Part shown: one piece after another, positions 8,925 to 16,242 of the stretch
How the letters are laid out: each line of letters opens with the position of its first letter
How positions within the stretch are numbered: the stretch's first letter is position 1
Assembly (NCBI RefSeq): GCF_008923725.1
Contig: NZ_WBPF01000006.1
Span: 1-64,000 of the forward strand
Direction: 5' to 3'
DNA from: Bacillus sp. CH140a_4T
GTDB lineage: Bacteria > Bacillota > Bacilli > Bacillales > Bacillaceae_G
DNA length: 64,000 bases
Notes under the pieces: model-generated
Told to the model about the DNA's origin: nothing
Databases searched by the model: none
The model's input: only the letters and a program-made list of their open reading frames with translations
Program-made: the position numbers and the translations under genes

Positions 8925-10107
8925 CCTTTACACTCCCAAAATTATCGTCCTTAAATATGACATTTATAAAGTTTTCACTAGCATTTCCAAAAGAATACTG
9001 ATTCCATTTATTTGTAAATCCCTCAATTTTATCTGATTCTAAAATACCTTTTTTAATTTCATTGACTACCTCATCTGTATTGTATATAACCGGACCTGGG
9101 ACGCTAGAAATATATTCATCAATTACCCCACTTTTTTGTACATATTCATTTAAATCAGGTGCAAAGAAAATCATTGGTTTATGTAATAGACAGAATTCAA
9201 AAGGAATGGAAGAATAATCAGTTATTAAAATATCAGTTATCAAAAATAATTCATTTACATTTGGATAAAATGAGTAATCATACAGAAAACCTTTGTATTT
9301 TCCATCATACTCCATCTTTTTCCTAATTGCCGGATGCAGCCGGATGAGAAGAACATATTCATCCTTAAGGCCACTATACATACTCTCTATATCTAAGTAA
9401 AAATTATACTCATCCAACTCTTCATTACGAAAAGTTGGGGCATATAAAATTACCTTTTTCTCTTTTAAATTTAAATTATCAGATATAATTTCTTTCTTAA
9501 TCCTTGCCTTTTTTTTCTCATCAAAAAATAAATCTGTACGTGGGACTCCTGTCGTAAGTATGCAGTCCCTAGATATACCAAATGCTTTCATATAGATTGC
9601 CGCTAAGCTTTCTGACCCTACAACAACTTTATGAAATGTATTATAAACCTTTAAAAAACGTTGTTGTACCCTCAAGCTTCTCTGTTTAAAAGAACTACTT
9701 AATAATCCAAATTTTTTAATTGCCCCCGCCGCATGCCAAATTTGAATACAATTCCCCTTTTTTTGGAAACTGATTGCTGCTAATGTCCCAAAATAATTAT
9801 CGATAATTACATATTTCGATGTTGAAATATGATAGATAGCCTTTATCGTATGAATTATATTTAAGCTTTCAAATTTATAACTTTTTACTTTTAGATTTTT
9901 CTCTAATTTATATTTACAGGTTGGTTTATACAAAAAAACAACTTTACAATCAATATTTTGTTTTTTCATTTCTTCATAAATAAAAAAATGATTTTCCCCA
10001 TAGGACATAACGAATGTTACTTTATTTTGAAGTGGAAATAATACGCAGATACTAGATAGAAGTTTAACTATGGTCAAATATACTGTAATAATAATTTCTC
10101 TCATCAT
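8911..10107 (-). CDS. TagB-like CDP-glycerol glycerophosphotransferase (primase-like)
   Basis: The product is about 398 residues. The hydrophobic N-terminus (TVYLTIVKLLSSICVLFPLQ) could associate with the membrane. WHAAGAIKKFGLLSS near residue 128 and DILITDYSSIPFEFCLLHKP are the motifs of TagB/TarB enzymes, which put the first glycerol phosphate on the lipid-linked linkage unit. It follows tagD by a few nucleotides and its start is unclear: TTG at 10110, ATG at 10107 and ATG at 10104 are all possible and none has a clear ribosome site, so coupling with tagD is likely. The primase role is inferred from the WHAAGAIKKFG motif, not proven. Confidence 0.8.
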   Translation of the reverse strand: MMREIIITVYLTIVKLLSSICVLFPLQNKVTFVMSYGENHFFIYEEMKKQNIDCKVVFLYKPTCKYKLEKNLKVKSYKFESLNIIHTIKAIYHISTSKYVIIDNYFGTLAAISFQKKGNCIQIWHAAGAIKKFGLLSSSFKQRSLRVQQRFLKVYNTFHKVVVGSESLAAIYMKAFGISRDCILTTGVPRTDLFFDEKKKARIKKEIISDNLNLKEKKVILYAPTFRNEELDEYNFYLDIESMYSGLKDEYVLLIRLHPAIRKKMEYDGKYKGFLYDYSFYPNVNELFLITDILITDYSSIPFEFCLLHKPMIFFAPDLNEYVQKSGVIDEYISSVPGPVIYNTDEVVNEIKKGILESDKIEGFTNKWNQYSFGNASENFINVIFKDDNFGSVKDENG

Positions 10108-10112
10108 CAAAA

Positions 10113-10508
10113 CTATCTAGCTACTAAAACCAATTCCTTTTTAATCTTAGTAGTTGAAATCCCTACCGTACGTGGTAAATAGACGACTTTGCAATGATCC
10201 TTTAAATAATCAAATTCCCCATTCCAATCGTCTCCCATAACAAAAATATCTATATCTTTGTTTACAACGTCCTTTTTCTTTTGATCCCAACTACATTCTG
10301 GAATTACTTCATCTACGTAACGGATAGCCTCAATAATCATTTTACGATGTTCAAAACTGTGGTATGCTTTTTTATTTTTCATAGCATTAAATTCATCTGA
10401 AGATACTGCTACAGTTAAATGGTCACCTAGACTTTTTGCTCTTTTCAATAAATTAATATGTCCCCAATGCAATAAGTCAAATGTTCCATATGTAATAACT
10501 TTTTTCAT
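10113..10508 (-). CDS. tagD: Glycerol-3-phosphate cytidylyltransferase
   Basis: This 131-residue enzyme makes CDP-glycerol from CTP and glycerol 3-phosphate, the donor used by all the downstream glycerophosphotransferases. GTFDLLHWGHINLLKRAK carries the HxGH nucleotidyltransferase motif, and RTVGISTTKI is the second conserved segment. The ATG at 10508 is preferred over the adjacent TTG because GGAGG is 9 nt upstream. It is the first gene of the cluster, behind a long regulatory region. Length matches B. subtilis TagD (about 129 residues). No tagA homologue is present in the cluster. Confidence 0.96.
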   Translation of the reverse strand: MKKVITYGTFDLLHWGHINLLKRAKSLGDHLTVAVSSDEFNAMKNKKAYHSFEHRKMIIEAIRYVDEVIPECSWDQKKKDVVNKDIDIFVMGDDWNGEFDYLKDHCKVVYLPRTVGISTTKIKKELVLVAR

Positions 10509-10574
10509 CAATGTCGTCCTCCCTAAACTCTCACAATGATTTATTAAGCTAACACAACTCTATATTACCCATTG

Positions 10575-10603
10575 TAATTAACAAACGTCCCATTTCTAAT
10601 CAA
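10575..10603 (-). promoter_or_regulatory. Possible sigma-A promoter P2 of the tagD cluster
   Basis: On the minus strand TTGATT (10603-10598) is 17 nt from TAATTA (10580-10575), with TG in extended -10 position. If used, the periodic boxes lie just upstream of it, an activator-like arrangement. Confidence 0.4.
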
Positions 10604-10621
10604 AAATAAAACTCATGTGAA

Positions 10622-10694
10622 TTCATTTGCTTTTCACATAGAGTTCACAATAAGTTCACACCTAATTTACAATTAATTTACATTACTTTTCACA
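10622..10694. promoter_or_regulatory. Array of TTCACA/TTTACA direct repeats at 11-nt period
   Basis: On the plus strand TTCACA occurs at 10633, 10644, 10655 and 10689, TTTACA at 10666 and 10677, and a weaker TTCATT at 10622. Spacing is exactly 11 nt except one 12-nt step. This fits PhoP boxes (TT[ACT]ACA with about 5-nt gaps). In the minus reading, TGTAAA-N5-TGTAAA also fits the WalR box. Both are OmpR-family regulators known to act on B. subtilis tag promoters, so this is probably the main control region of the cluster. Confidence 0.7.
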
Positions 10695-10700
10695 AAAACG

Positions 10701-10709
10701 ATTATATCA
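10701..10709 (-). promoter_or_regulatory. Possible extended -10 promoter P1 of the tagD cluster
   Basis: The minus strand reads TGATATAAT, a perfect extended -10. No good -35 is visible. If used, transcription would start at the upstream edge of the box array, so bound regulator would block it. Confidence 0.45.
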
Positions 10710-10776
10710 TATTTCGACAAACAATAATTGTTTTATTTATCTTTTATTAAATCCTTTTTAATTTGAGATATTTTTA

Positions 10777-10905
10777 CTATTGCTGGATAAGTTTAAAATC
10801 TGTAAAGTCAATCTCTGTTAAAATAAAAGTGATTTTATCATTAAACTGATAGCCTTCAAAATTTTTTTCGAAATAATAATTAAACATTTTTCTGATAACG
10901 GCCAT
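10777..10905 (-). CDS. Small open frame, unknown
   Basis: A 42-codon frame (MAVIRKMFNYYFEKNF..., ending FTDFKLIQQ) lies within the upstream region of the tagD cluster. The composition looks protein-like rather than random, but only a weak AAGG sits 4 nt before the ATG and I recognise no family. It could be a small protein or the residue of a decayed gene. Confidence 0.25.
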   Translation of the reverse strand: MAVIRKMFNYYFEKNFEGYQFNDKITFILTEIDFTDFKLIQQ

Positions 10906-11192
10906 AAACCTTAATCGATATTACTTATACGCATTGACATAACTGTGAATTATTAAACTTCAATTCAACTATGCTTCTTCTATTTATAAATTCTTATTTT
11001 CCCAATATTTACGGGTAAATTATTACCTCACATAACCAAAAATATATATTTCATCTTGAAGGCAATCTGATAAATAGTTATTATTCCAATACTTTGTTGA
11101 TGATTTTATTTTCATTTAACTGTTTTTGAATTACATTAATTTTATTTTTTCTCTAGCCGTGCCTAGAAATTAAGTACAGAAACATAAAAAAA

Positions 11193-11230
11193 ACGAATAA
11201 CGGACTTTTTACAAAGTATCCATTATTCGT
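11193..11230 (-). terminator. Terminator of mbl
   Basis: Arms 11193-11204 and 11219-11230 pair with one wobble. The minus-strand reading continues into a run of eight T. It lies 47 nt past the mbl stop. Confidence 0.85.
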
Positions 11231-11277
11231 TCTACAATTTAATAAAAATCTTCCTAACTTCTCATATAAATACAGCC

Positions 11278-12279
11278 TTATCTCAAAGCACGACGTGGTA
11301 ATTTATCAATATTCTCTAACATAATACCTGTACCAACCGCAACGCAGTGCATTGGGTTTTCAGCAATTAATACTGGTACTTTTAGTTCTTCTGCTAGAAG
11401 CATGTCGATACCGTGTAGTAAAGCTCCACCGCCTGTTAGAATAACACCACGGTCGATGATGTCCGCAGATAATTCTGGTGGTGTGCGCTCTAGTACACCT
11501 TTTGCAGCTTGTACAATGACAGCTGCGTCTTCTTTTAGTGCTTCTGTAATTTCTTCAGAGCATACTGTAATTGTACGTGGTAAACCAGTTACCATGTCAC
11601 GTCCGCGAATTTCAAGCTCTTCGCTACGTGCACCTGGGAATACTGTACCAACTTTAATTTTAATATTTTCTGAAGTACGTTCTCCAATTAATAGCTTATA
11701 CTTACGTTTAACATAGTTTAAGATCTCCATATCAAACTTATCGCCAGCCATTTTGATAGAGGAAGAGGTAACAATATCACCCATAGATAGTACAGCGATA
11801 TCTGTTGTACCTCCACCAATATCAACAACCATGTTACCGCTTGGTTGGAAGATTTCCATACCAGCACCAACTGCGGCTACTTTTGGTTCTTCTTCTAAAA
11901 ATACTGTTTTACCACCTGAACGTTCAGCAGCCTCACGAATTGCTTTTTGTTCTACTGATGTGATATTTGTTGGACAACAAATTAAAATGCGAGGTTTTGA
12001 AAAGAAGCTCTTTACGTCCAATTTGTTAATGAAATACTTTAACATCGCTTCTGTAATTTCGAAATCTGCGATTACACCATCTTTTAGTGGACGAATGGCT
12101 ACAATATTACCAGGCGTACGTCCCACCATACTTCTTGCTTCTTCACCTACTGCTAATACTTTACCTGTGTTACGATCAATTGCAACAACAGACGGTTCAT
12201 TTAATACAATACCCTTACCTTTAACATGGATTAATACGTTAGCCGTACCTAGGTCAATTCCGATATCTCGCGCAAACAT
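11278..12279 (-). CDS. mbl: MreB-like actin homologue Mbl
   Basis: This bacterial actin organises lateral-wall synthesis under the membrane. The chosen ATG at 12279 has GGAGG 10 nt upstream and gives the canonical start MFARDIGIDLGTANVLIHVK, 333 residues. Actin-fold ATP motifs are visible: DLGTANV (phosphate 1), VVDIGGGTTDIAVLS (phosphate 2) and GVILTGGGALLHGID (adenosine). The sequence follows B. subtilis Mbl almost residue for residue over long stretches, including the PRTITVCSEEI loop. It lies downstream of spoIIID, as in B. subtilis, and has its own terminator. Confidence 0.97.
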   Translation of the reverse strand: MFARDIGIDLGTANVLIHVKGKGIVLNEPSVVAIDRNTGKVLAVGEEARSMVGRTPGNIVAIRPLKDGVIADFEITEAMLKYFINKLDVKSFFSKPRILICCPTNITSVEQKAIREAAERSGGKTVFLEEEPKVAAVGAGMEIFQPSGNMVVDIGGGTTDIAVLSMGDIVTSSSIKMAGDKFDMEILNYVKRKYKLLIGERTSENIKIKVGTVFPGARSEELEIRGRDMVTGLPRTITVCSEEITEALKEDAAVIVQAAKGVLERTPPELSADIIDRGVILTGGGALLHGIDMLLAEELKVPVLIAENPMHCVAVGTGIMLENIDKLPRRALR

Positions 12280-12440
12280 TCCCGTTTTTTCCTCCTCGAT
12301 ATTCAAAATCAGGTTACACCTGAATTCTTTTACACCTAATTTCTGATTTTATCATAAATTTAACAGAAACGTAATATTCGCAAAAAGAATTCTTCTGAAA
12401 AATATTACCGAATTGAAACGGAATGTTTGCGATCGCATAT

Positions 12441-12713
12441 TTATTGACGTACCGGCTTTTCTACATCTTCTTTTCTATACTTTTGTTTTGTTGCTTCTCC
12501 GCCTCTTAAATGACGAATAGACTTATGATAATCAAGAATTTCTTTCACTTCATTTGCGAGCTCTGGATTAATTTCTGGTAGACGTTCTGTTAAATCTTTA
12601 TGGACTGTACTCTTTGATACCCCAAATTCCTTTGCAATGACACGCACTGTCTTTCTTGTCTCCACGATATACTTACCAATCTTGATAGTTCTCTCTTTGA
12701 TGTAATCGTGCAC
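12441..12713 (-). CDS. spoIIID: Sporulation transcription factor SpoIIID
   Basis: This small DNA-binding protein of the mother cell modulates the sigma-E and sigma-K regulons. I start at GTG 12713 because GGGAGG is about 8 nt upstream and the product then begins VHDYIKERTIKIGKYIVETR, as in known SpoIIID. That gives 90 residues. The helix-turn-helix VRVIAKEFGVSKSTVHKDL lies near residues 24-42. The frame stays open upstream to 12839, but that part resembles nothing and has no ribosome site. It is followed by mbl with a 161-nt gap. Confidence 0.97.
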   Translation of the reverse strand: MHDYIKERTIKIGKYIVETRKTVRVIAKEFGVSKSTVHKDLTERLPEINPELANEVKEILDYHKSIRHLRGGEATKQKYRKEDVEKPVRQ

Positions 12714-12880
12714 ACCACTCGCCTCCCTAAATTGGATGTGAGAAGTGTGAAATGAGCCTCGCTGCATACGACTAAGAAGTAAGTGTGAGTGCTGTTTGTA
12801 AGCGTTAAACATTCTTGGATTTATAATGAAATGATTCACGATTTCTCACCTCAAACACTCTCTTTGCTTTGGTTTATACC

Positions 12881-12908
12881 ATTGTATTGCCCGCACTACT
12901 GATATATG
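12881..12908 (-). promoter_or_regulatory. Possible sigma-E promoter of spoIIID
   Basis: On the minus strand an ATA element in GCATATATC is about 16 nt from AATACAAT. This resembles the sigma-E pattern, but the leader to GTG 12713 would be about 160 nt, which is long. Confidence 0.3.
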
Positions 12909-12993
12909 CTACATGTTCACTATTTTTGCGGACTAAGTGAAGAAAAAATATTTTTTCAACGGAAACAGGAAAAGCATTTGATATACTTAATAA

Positions 12994-13033
12994 AAAAAGC
13001 CATTAGAATTTCAACAAATTCTAATGGCTTTTT
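12994..13033 (-). terminator. Terminator of the deacetylase-like gene
   Basis: Perfect 18-nt arms 12994-13011 and 13016-13033 around a 4-nt loop begin right after the stop codon at 13035. Confidence 0.9.
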
Positions 13034-13034
13034 A

Positions 13035-13883
13035 TTATTTTTTAACAATTTCATATTTACCAGCAACAATTTTTGAGAACTGATCAATTGTAGTCCCTGA
13101 CGAGATAAACCAACGTTTGATCTCGAGTGGTTCACTGTTCTCTGTAGCATACCCTGGTGAACTATTAAAAGCTAATTCTACTTTCAACTCGTTTATCGCT
13201 TCTACTGAAGCTTTATTATATTTCCCAAATGGATAAGAGAAATATTTTGTTTGCAATAATTTATTACTTTGCAAAATATCTTTTTTCACATCGTCTTTAG
13301 CTGTTTTAATTAAAGCTGGCTCATTATCAATTTCTTTATGAAGATCGTGTGTATGACTTCCTATTTCAAATACACCCTTCATCTTTTCTAGCTCAACTTT
13401 ACTTAATCTTTGAATATTCTTAGGATCAAATTTTTGAACTTGCTCAGTTAGTTTAGATGATACTGCAAATGAAACGGCATGCATTTTATATTTTTTTAGA
13501 ATTGGGTATGCATAGACATAATTTGATTTTGAAGAATTATCAAATGTAATTAGTACACTTTTTTCAGGAAGTGACTTCTTATCTTTTATAAAACCCTCAA
13601 ATTCCTTTAGCGTTAACGCATGATACTTATTGTCTGCTAAATATTTAATTTGTTTTTCAAATTCACTTACAGATAAAATATTTTTCTTATCCTTAAATTC
13701 TGGATTATCCTTCTTATCTTTATCTTTAGCTAAATAGTAATACTGTAAAACAGGTACCTTCTTCTGGTTACTTTCAGCATTCATTTTATTAAAAATAAAA
13801 AATCCAATCCCAGCAATTAGCGCTACTACAACCGCTATTAAAATAAATAATTTTTTCGAACTTTCGCTTCCTCTAGCTTTCAA
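13035..13883 (-). CDS. Polysaccharide deacetylase family protein, altered metal motif
   Basis: This 282-residue protein has an N-terminal membrane anchor (LFILIAVVVALIAGIGFFIF) and an extracellular NodB-type domain from about residue 75. Motif 2 is intact (GSHTHDLHKE, near residue 172) and a conserved core SYPFGKYNKA follows. Motif 1, normally TFDDG, reads TFDNSS: the catalytic-base Asp is kept while the metal-binding Asp is Asn and the Gly is lost. Activity as a GlcNAc or peptidoglycan deacetylase is therefore doubtful. It may bind glycan or act differently. The start is a TTG preceded by GGGGGAAG. It is monocistronic, with its own terminator. Confidence 0.8.
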   Translation of the reverse strand: MKARGSESSKKLFILIAVVVALIAGIGFFIFNKMNAESNQKKVPVLQYYYLAKDKDKKDNPEFKDKKNILSVSEFEKQIKYLADNKYHALTLKEFEGFIKDKKSLPEKSVLITFDNSSKSNYVYAYPILKKYKMHAVSFAVSSKLTEQVQKFDPKNIQRLSKVELEKMKGVFEIGSHTHDLHKEIDNEPALIKTAKDDVKKDILQSNKLLQTKYFSYPFGKYNKASVEAINELKVELAFNSSPGYATENSEPLEIKRWFISSGTTIDQFSKIVAGKYEIVKK

Positions 13884-14029
13884 TTTAAAACTTCCCCCTC
13901 AATCACAACAAAAAAACACAGTATTTTAGAGACCTACTGCATTCAAATATCGTTTTCTTATGTAAAAAATCACAATTAGTATTATACGGTCTAGCTTTAA
14001 AAATTCCAATAGGTGTACAAAAAGAAAAA

Positions 14030-14050
14030 GACACTCTTTCTTAGAGTGTC
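14030..14050 (-). terminator. Terminator of the 44-residue membrane protein gene
   Basis: GACACTCT at 14030-14037 pairs with AGAGTGTC at 14043-14050. The stem overlaps the stop codon and is followed on the minus strand by TTTTTCTTTTTG. Confidence 0.8.
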
Positions 14051-14183
14051 ATTCTTCTCGTTCCAACTCTTCTTCTAATAACTGATGGTGGGGAACCTCT
14101 TTCTTACCGGCAATATAATAATATAAAGTGAATAAAACAAACAATAAAATAATAGCAGTCGACAGAACAAACAAAAATGACAC
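14049..14183 (-). CDS. Small single-span membrane protein, unknown function
   Basis: A 44-residue product starts at GTG 14183, with a strong GGAGGGG site upstream. One membrane helix (FLFVLSTAIILLFVLFTLYYYIAG) is followed by a short acidic tail rich in Glu (LLEEELEREE). The longer in-frame extension upstream lacks a ribosome site and runs toward the bcr1-like repeat, so I reject it. It lies between the deacetylase-like gene and spoIIQ with its own terminator. I do not recognise a named family. Confidence 0.65.
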   Translation of the reverse strand: MSFLFVLSTAIILLFVLFTLYYYIAGKKEVPHHQLLEEELEREE

Positions 14184-14273
14184 AGTATCCCCTCCCTTTT
14201 GTAATATATATTCGAGAATCTCGTCATTTTTCCTTGTTATTGCAACTTTTTTCTCGAAATTGAGTATTTTTAT

Positions 14274-14430
14274 ATAAAGTGAAACTTTAATCAGTGGGCG
14301 CCATTTCCCACTGATTATTAGTTGAACCAATCGGGCTTTTACGGGCAGTTGACCCCAACCTAACTTCTTAGCTTTTACTGAATTTTGAAGTAGGGGGTCT
14401 TACTGCCCGTTAATGCGGGGTGAAAGTAAA
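14274..14430. repeat. bcr1-like dispersed repeat of the B. cereus group
   Basis: About 157 nt with two strong inverted pairs. AATCAGTGGG and CCCACTGATT flank a short loop near 14288-14316. ACGGGCAGT plus GACCCC (14341-14356) pairs with GGGGTC plus ACTGCCCGT (14394-14410). A TTTAT lies at the left edge (14269-14273). Length and fold fit what I remember of bcr1, a roughly 155-nt mobile-like element; the assignment is from memory. Confidence 0.6.
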
Positions 14431-14461
14431 AAAATCAGCTCTCTTAGAGAACTGATTTTTT
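14431..14461 (-). terminator. Terminator of spoIIQ
   Basis: Outer arms AAAATCAG and CTGATTTT with an inner TCTC/GAGA stem directly follow the spoIIQ stop and abut the bcr1-like element. Confidence 0.85.
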
Positions 14462-14467
14462 ACTGTT

Positions 14468-15373
14468 TTATTCTTGTGAAGAAGAACTGTTAGATGATTC
14501 GGTAGAACCATTTGTTGATTTTTCTTCTTTCTTCGGTTCTTCTTTTTTGTCACTAGTCGAACCGCTAGTTGATTTCTCTTCTTTTTGAGACTTATCTTCT
14601 GTTTTACTTTCTGGTTTCGTGCTCGTTGACTTTTCTTCTTTTTGAGATTTGTCATCAGCTTTTTTACCAGAAGCGTTCGTTGCCTTTGCAGCACCTGCAT
14701 CAGCTTTAATTTCTGCTACTGATTTATTTAAGTAACGTTCAGGGTTCACAGCCACATTGTCTTTACGTACTTCAAAGTGAACGTGAGAACCTGCTTCTTT
14801 ATTCATTGCACTTAGACCGGATTTTCCTAATACTTCACCTTGTACAACTCGTGCACCTTTTTCTACTTTTACACTGCCTAAGCTTTGATAAGAAGCTGCT
14901 ACACCATTTCCACTATCAACTGTTACAACATAACCAAGAAGTGAATCTTTTTCAGCTTTCGTTACTGTACCACTTAAAGCAGCTGTAACATTGAATTCTT
15001 TTCCATTCTTCGCAGCAATGTCAATTCCTTTGTTTGGGGAATATGTGTTGTTATAAAAAACAAGTGCTTTTTCTTGTTCCGCCTCAGTTGCTGCATCTTC
15101 ATAGAACTTCTTTTGTACGACTACTTCCGCATTAGCGGCAGCTGGCATTTTCACTACTTCTGAAGATTTCGTTACTGGTACTGCTGGATCTTCCGATTGT
15201 GTATACGGTGTTGCTTGATCTTGGTTCGGAGTCTTCTTCGGATTAGCTCCTTGGAACCATAGCGCAACCATTAAGATTACCGCTGCACAAGCAATGTACA
15301 GTGCCGGAAACACCCATCTTTTTTGAAATAAATGTACTACCTTTTGCGACTTTTTATTATTTCTTCCTCGCAT
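14468..15373 (-). CDS. spoIIQ: Forespore engulfment protein SpoIIQ (degenerate M23 peptidase)
   Basis: This forespore membrane protein pairs with SpoIIIAH across the intermembrane space during engulfment. Residues 20-41 (WVFPALYIACAAVILMVALW) are the membrane anchor. The LytM/M23 domain spans about 110-225. The GSHVHFEVRK motif is present, but the first zinc His is missing (NKGIDIAAKN instead of HxGxD), as known for B. subtilis SpoIIQ, so it is a binding rather than a cutting module. The last 70 residues are low-complexity with repeated KSQKEEKSTS units. GAGGTG precedes the ATG, and a sigma-F-like promoter lies upstream. Confidence 0.95.
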   Translation of the reverse strand: MRGRNNKKSQKVVHLFQKRWVFPALYIACAAVILMVALWFQGANPKKTPNQDQATPYTQSEDPAVPVTKSSEVVKMPAAANAEVVVQKKFYEDAATEAEQEKALVFYNNTYSPNKGIDIAAKNGKEFNVTAALSGTVTKAEKDSLLGYVVTVDSGNGVAASYQSLGSVKVEKGARVVQGEVLGKSGLSAMNKEAGSHVHFEVRKDNVAVNPERYLNKSVAEIKADAGAAKATNASGKKADDKSQKEEKSTSTKPESKTEDKSQKEEKSTSGSTSDKKEEPKKEEKSTNGSTESSNSSSSQE

Positions 15374-15393
15374 TCCATCATCACCTCAGCAAT

Positions 15394-15423
15394 CATTTTG
15401 AACAATATTCACGTATCCTATAC
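15394..15423 (-). promoter_or_regulatory. Sigma-F-like promoter of spoIIQ
   Basis: The minus strand shows GTATA (15423-15419), a 15-nt spacer, then GTTCAAAATG (15403-15394), close to the sigma-F pattern GYATA-N15-GGnnAnAnT with one deviation. It is about 20 nt upstream of the start codon. Confidence 0.5.
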
Positions 15424-15507
15424 AACGTATAACTAATTACTTTTCGACAAAACCTGTAAAAATATGTATAGGAATTACAAAATTTCCGAGGAAATGATAG
15501 AAAAAAG

Positions 15508-15537
15508 AAAAAACTGAGCGTTTTAGCTCAGTTTTTA
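15508..15537 (-). terminator. Terminator of the ABC-2 transporter operon
   Basis: ACTGAGC/GCTCAGT stem with A- and T-runs on the two sides overlaps the permease stop codon at 15535-15537. Confidence 0.85.
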
Positions 15538-16242
15538 GTCCATTTGTTTCTTTCTATAAATGAAGAGTGTAATAACAAGTACTGCGACTAACCAAATAGT
15601 TATATTCAATAAATTACTAGCAATTGCACTAAAACCTTCACCTTTTATAACACTACTAACTGCAAGACCGATATGACGAGTTGGTAAATAATCAATTATC
15701 TTTGTAACTACTTCATTCTTCACAAACATTCCAATTAAGTCACCCAAAAGAAATGTCATTAATATTGGCAATCCAATTGTTGAGGTTTGTGGCACATTTT
15801 GAGCTAATAATCCGATACAAGTGCCAATGAGATTAAATATTAGCATTCCAAGAACAAAGATGAGTAATAATAATGCAAAATTACCTTCTAATTTACCTAA
15901 AATAAGTAGATTAATAAAACAAATTGCAACTGTAATCAGACCTGTTAATGAACTTTTGCCAATTAACACTTCAATAGATGATGCTGGTGATAGCATAAGA
16001 ACACGAAGCGTATTTTTTTCCTTTTCTTCAGCGATGAGCATTGCCTGTACAAAACCTCCGACCATAACTAACGCCATCGCAGTTAATGTACCTGCCCCAA
16101 CTTCCCTAAAGTTATCTGCGCGACTAAATAGTATTGCAAAGAAAACTGGCATTGCCATCATAATTAAAGTTTGTGAATTCGTTTTAAAATCCTGTACCTC
16201 TTTCCGAAAAATAGCTGAAAATCGTCTCATTGAAAATGTCAT
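15535..16242 (-). CDS. ABC-2 type transporter permease
   Basis: This 235-residue permease has about six hydrophobic spans. After the N-terminal RRFSAIFRKEVQDFK comes LIMMAMPVFFAILF and then the conserved EEKEKNTLRVLMLSP segment of the NatB/ABC-2 family, followed by IEVLIGK. It forms the membrane part of an exporter with the ATPase encoded just upstream, whose stop overlaps this start as TAATG. The substrate is unknown; antibiotics, lipids or sodium are typical for this class. GGAGGGG lies before the ATG. Confidence 0.85.
   Translation of the reverse strand: MTFSMRRFSAIFRKEVQDFKTNSQTLIMMAMPVFFAILFSRADNFREVGAGTLTAMALVMVGGFVQAMLIAEEKEKNTLRVLMLSPASSIEVLIGKSSLTGLITVAICFINLLILGKLEGNFALLLLIFVLGMLIFNLIGTCIGLLAQNVPQTSTIGLPILMTFLLGDLIGMFVKNEVVTKIIDYLPTRHIGLAVSSVIKGEGFSAIASNLLNITIWLVAVLVITLFIYRKKQMD

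Larger units (their letters stand above)
10509..11192. other. Long AT-rich upstream region of the tagD cluster
   Basis: Nearly 700 nt without a convincing gene. It holds the periodic hexamer array at 10622-10694, two possible promoters (10575-10603 and 10701-10709), and a 42-codon minus-strand frame at 10777-10905. I saw nothing recognisable in 10910-11190. Confidence 0.7.
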
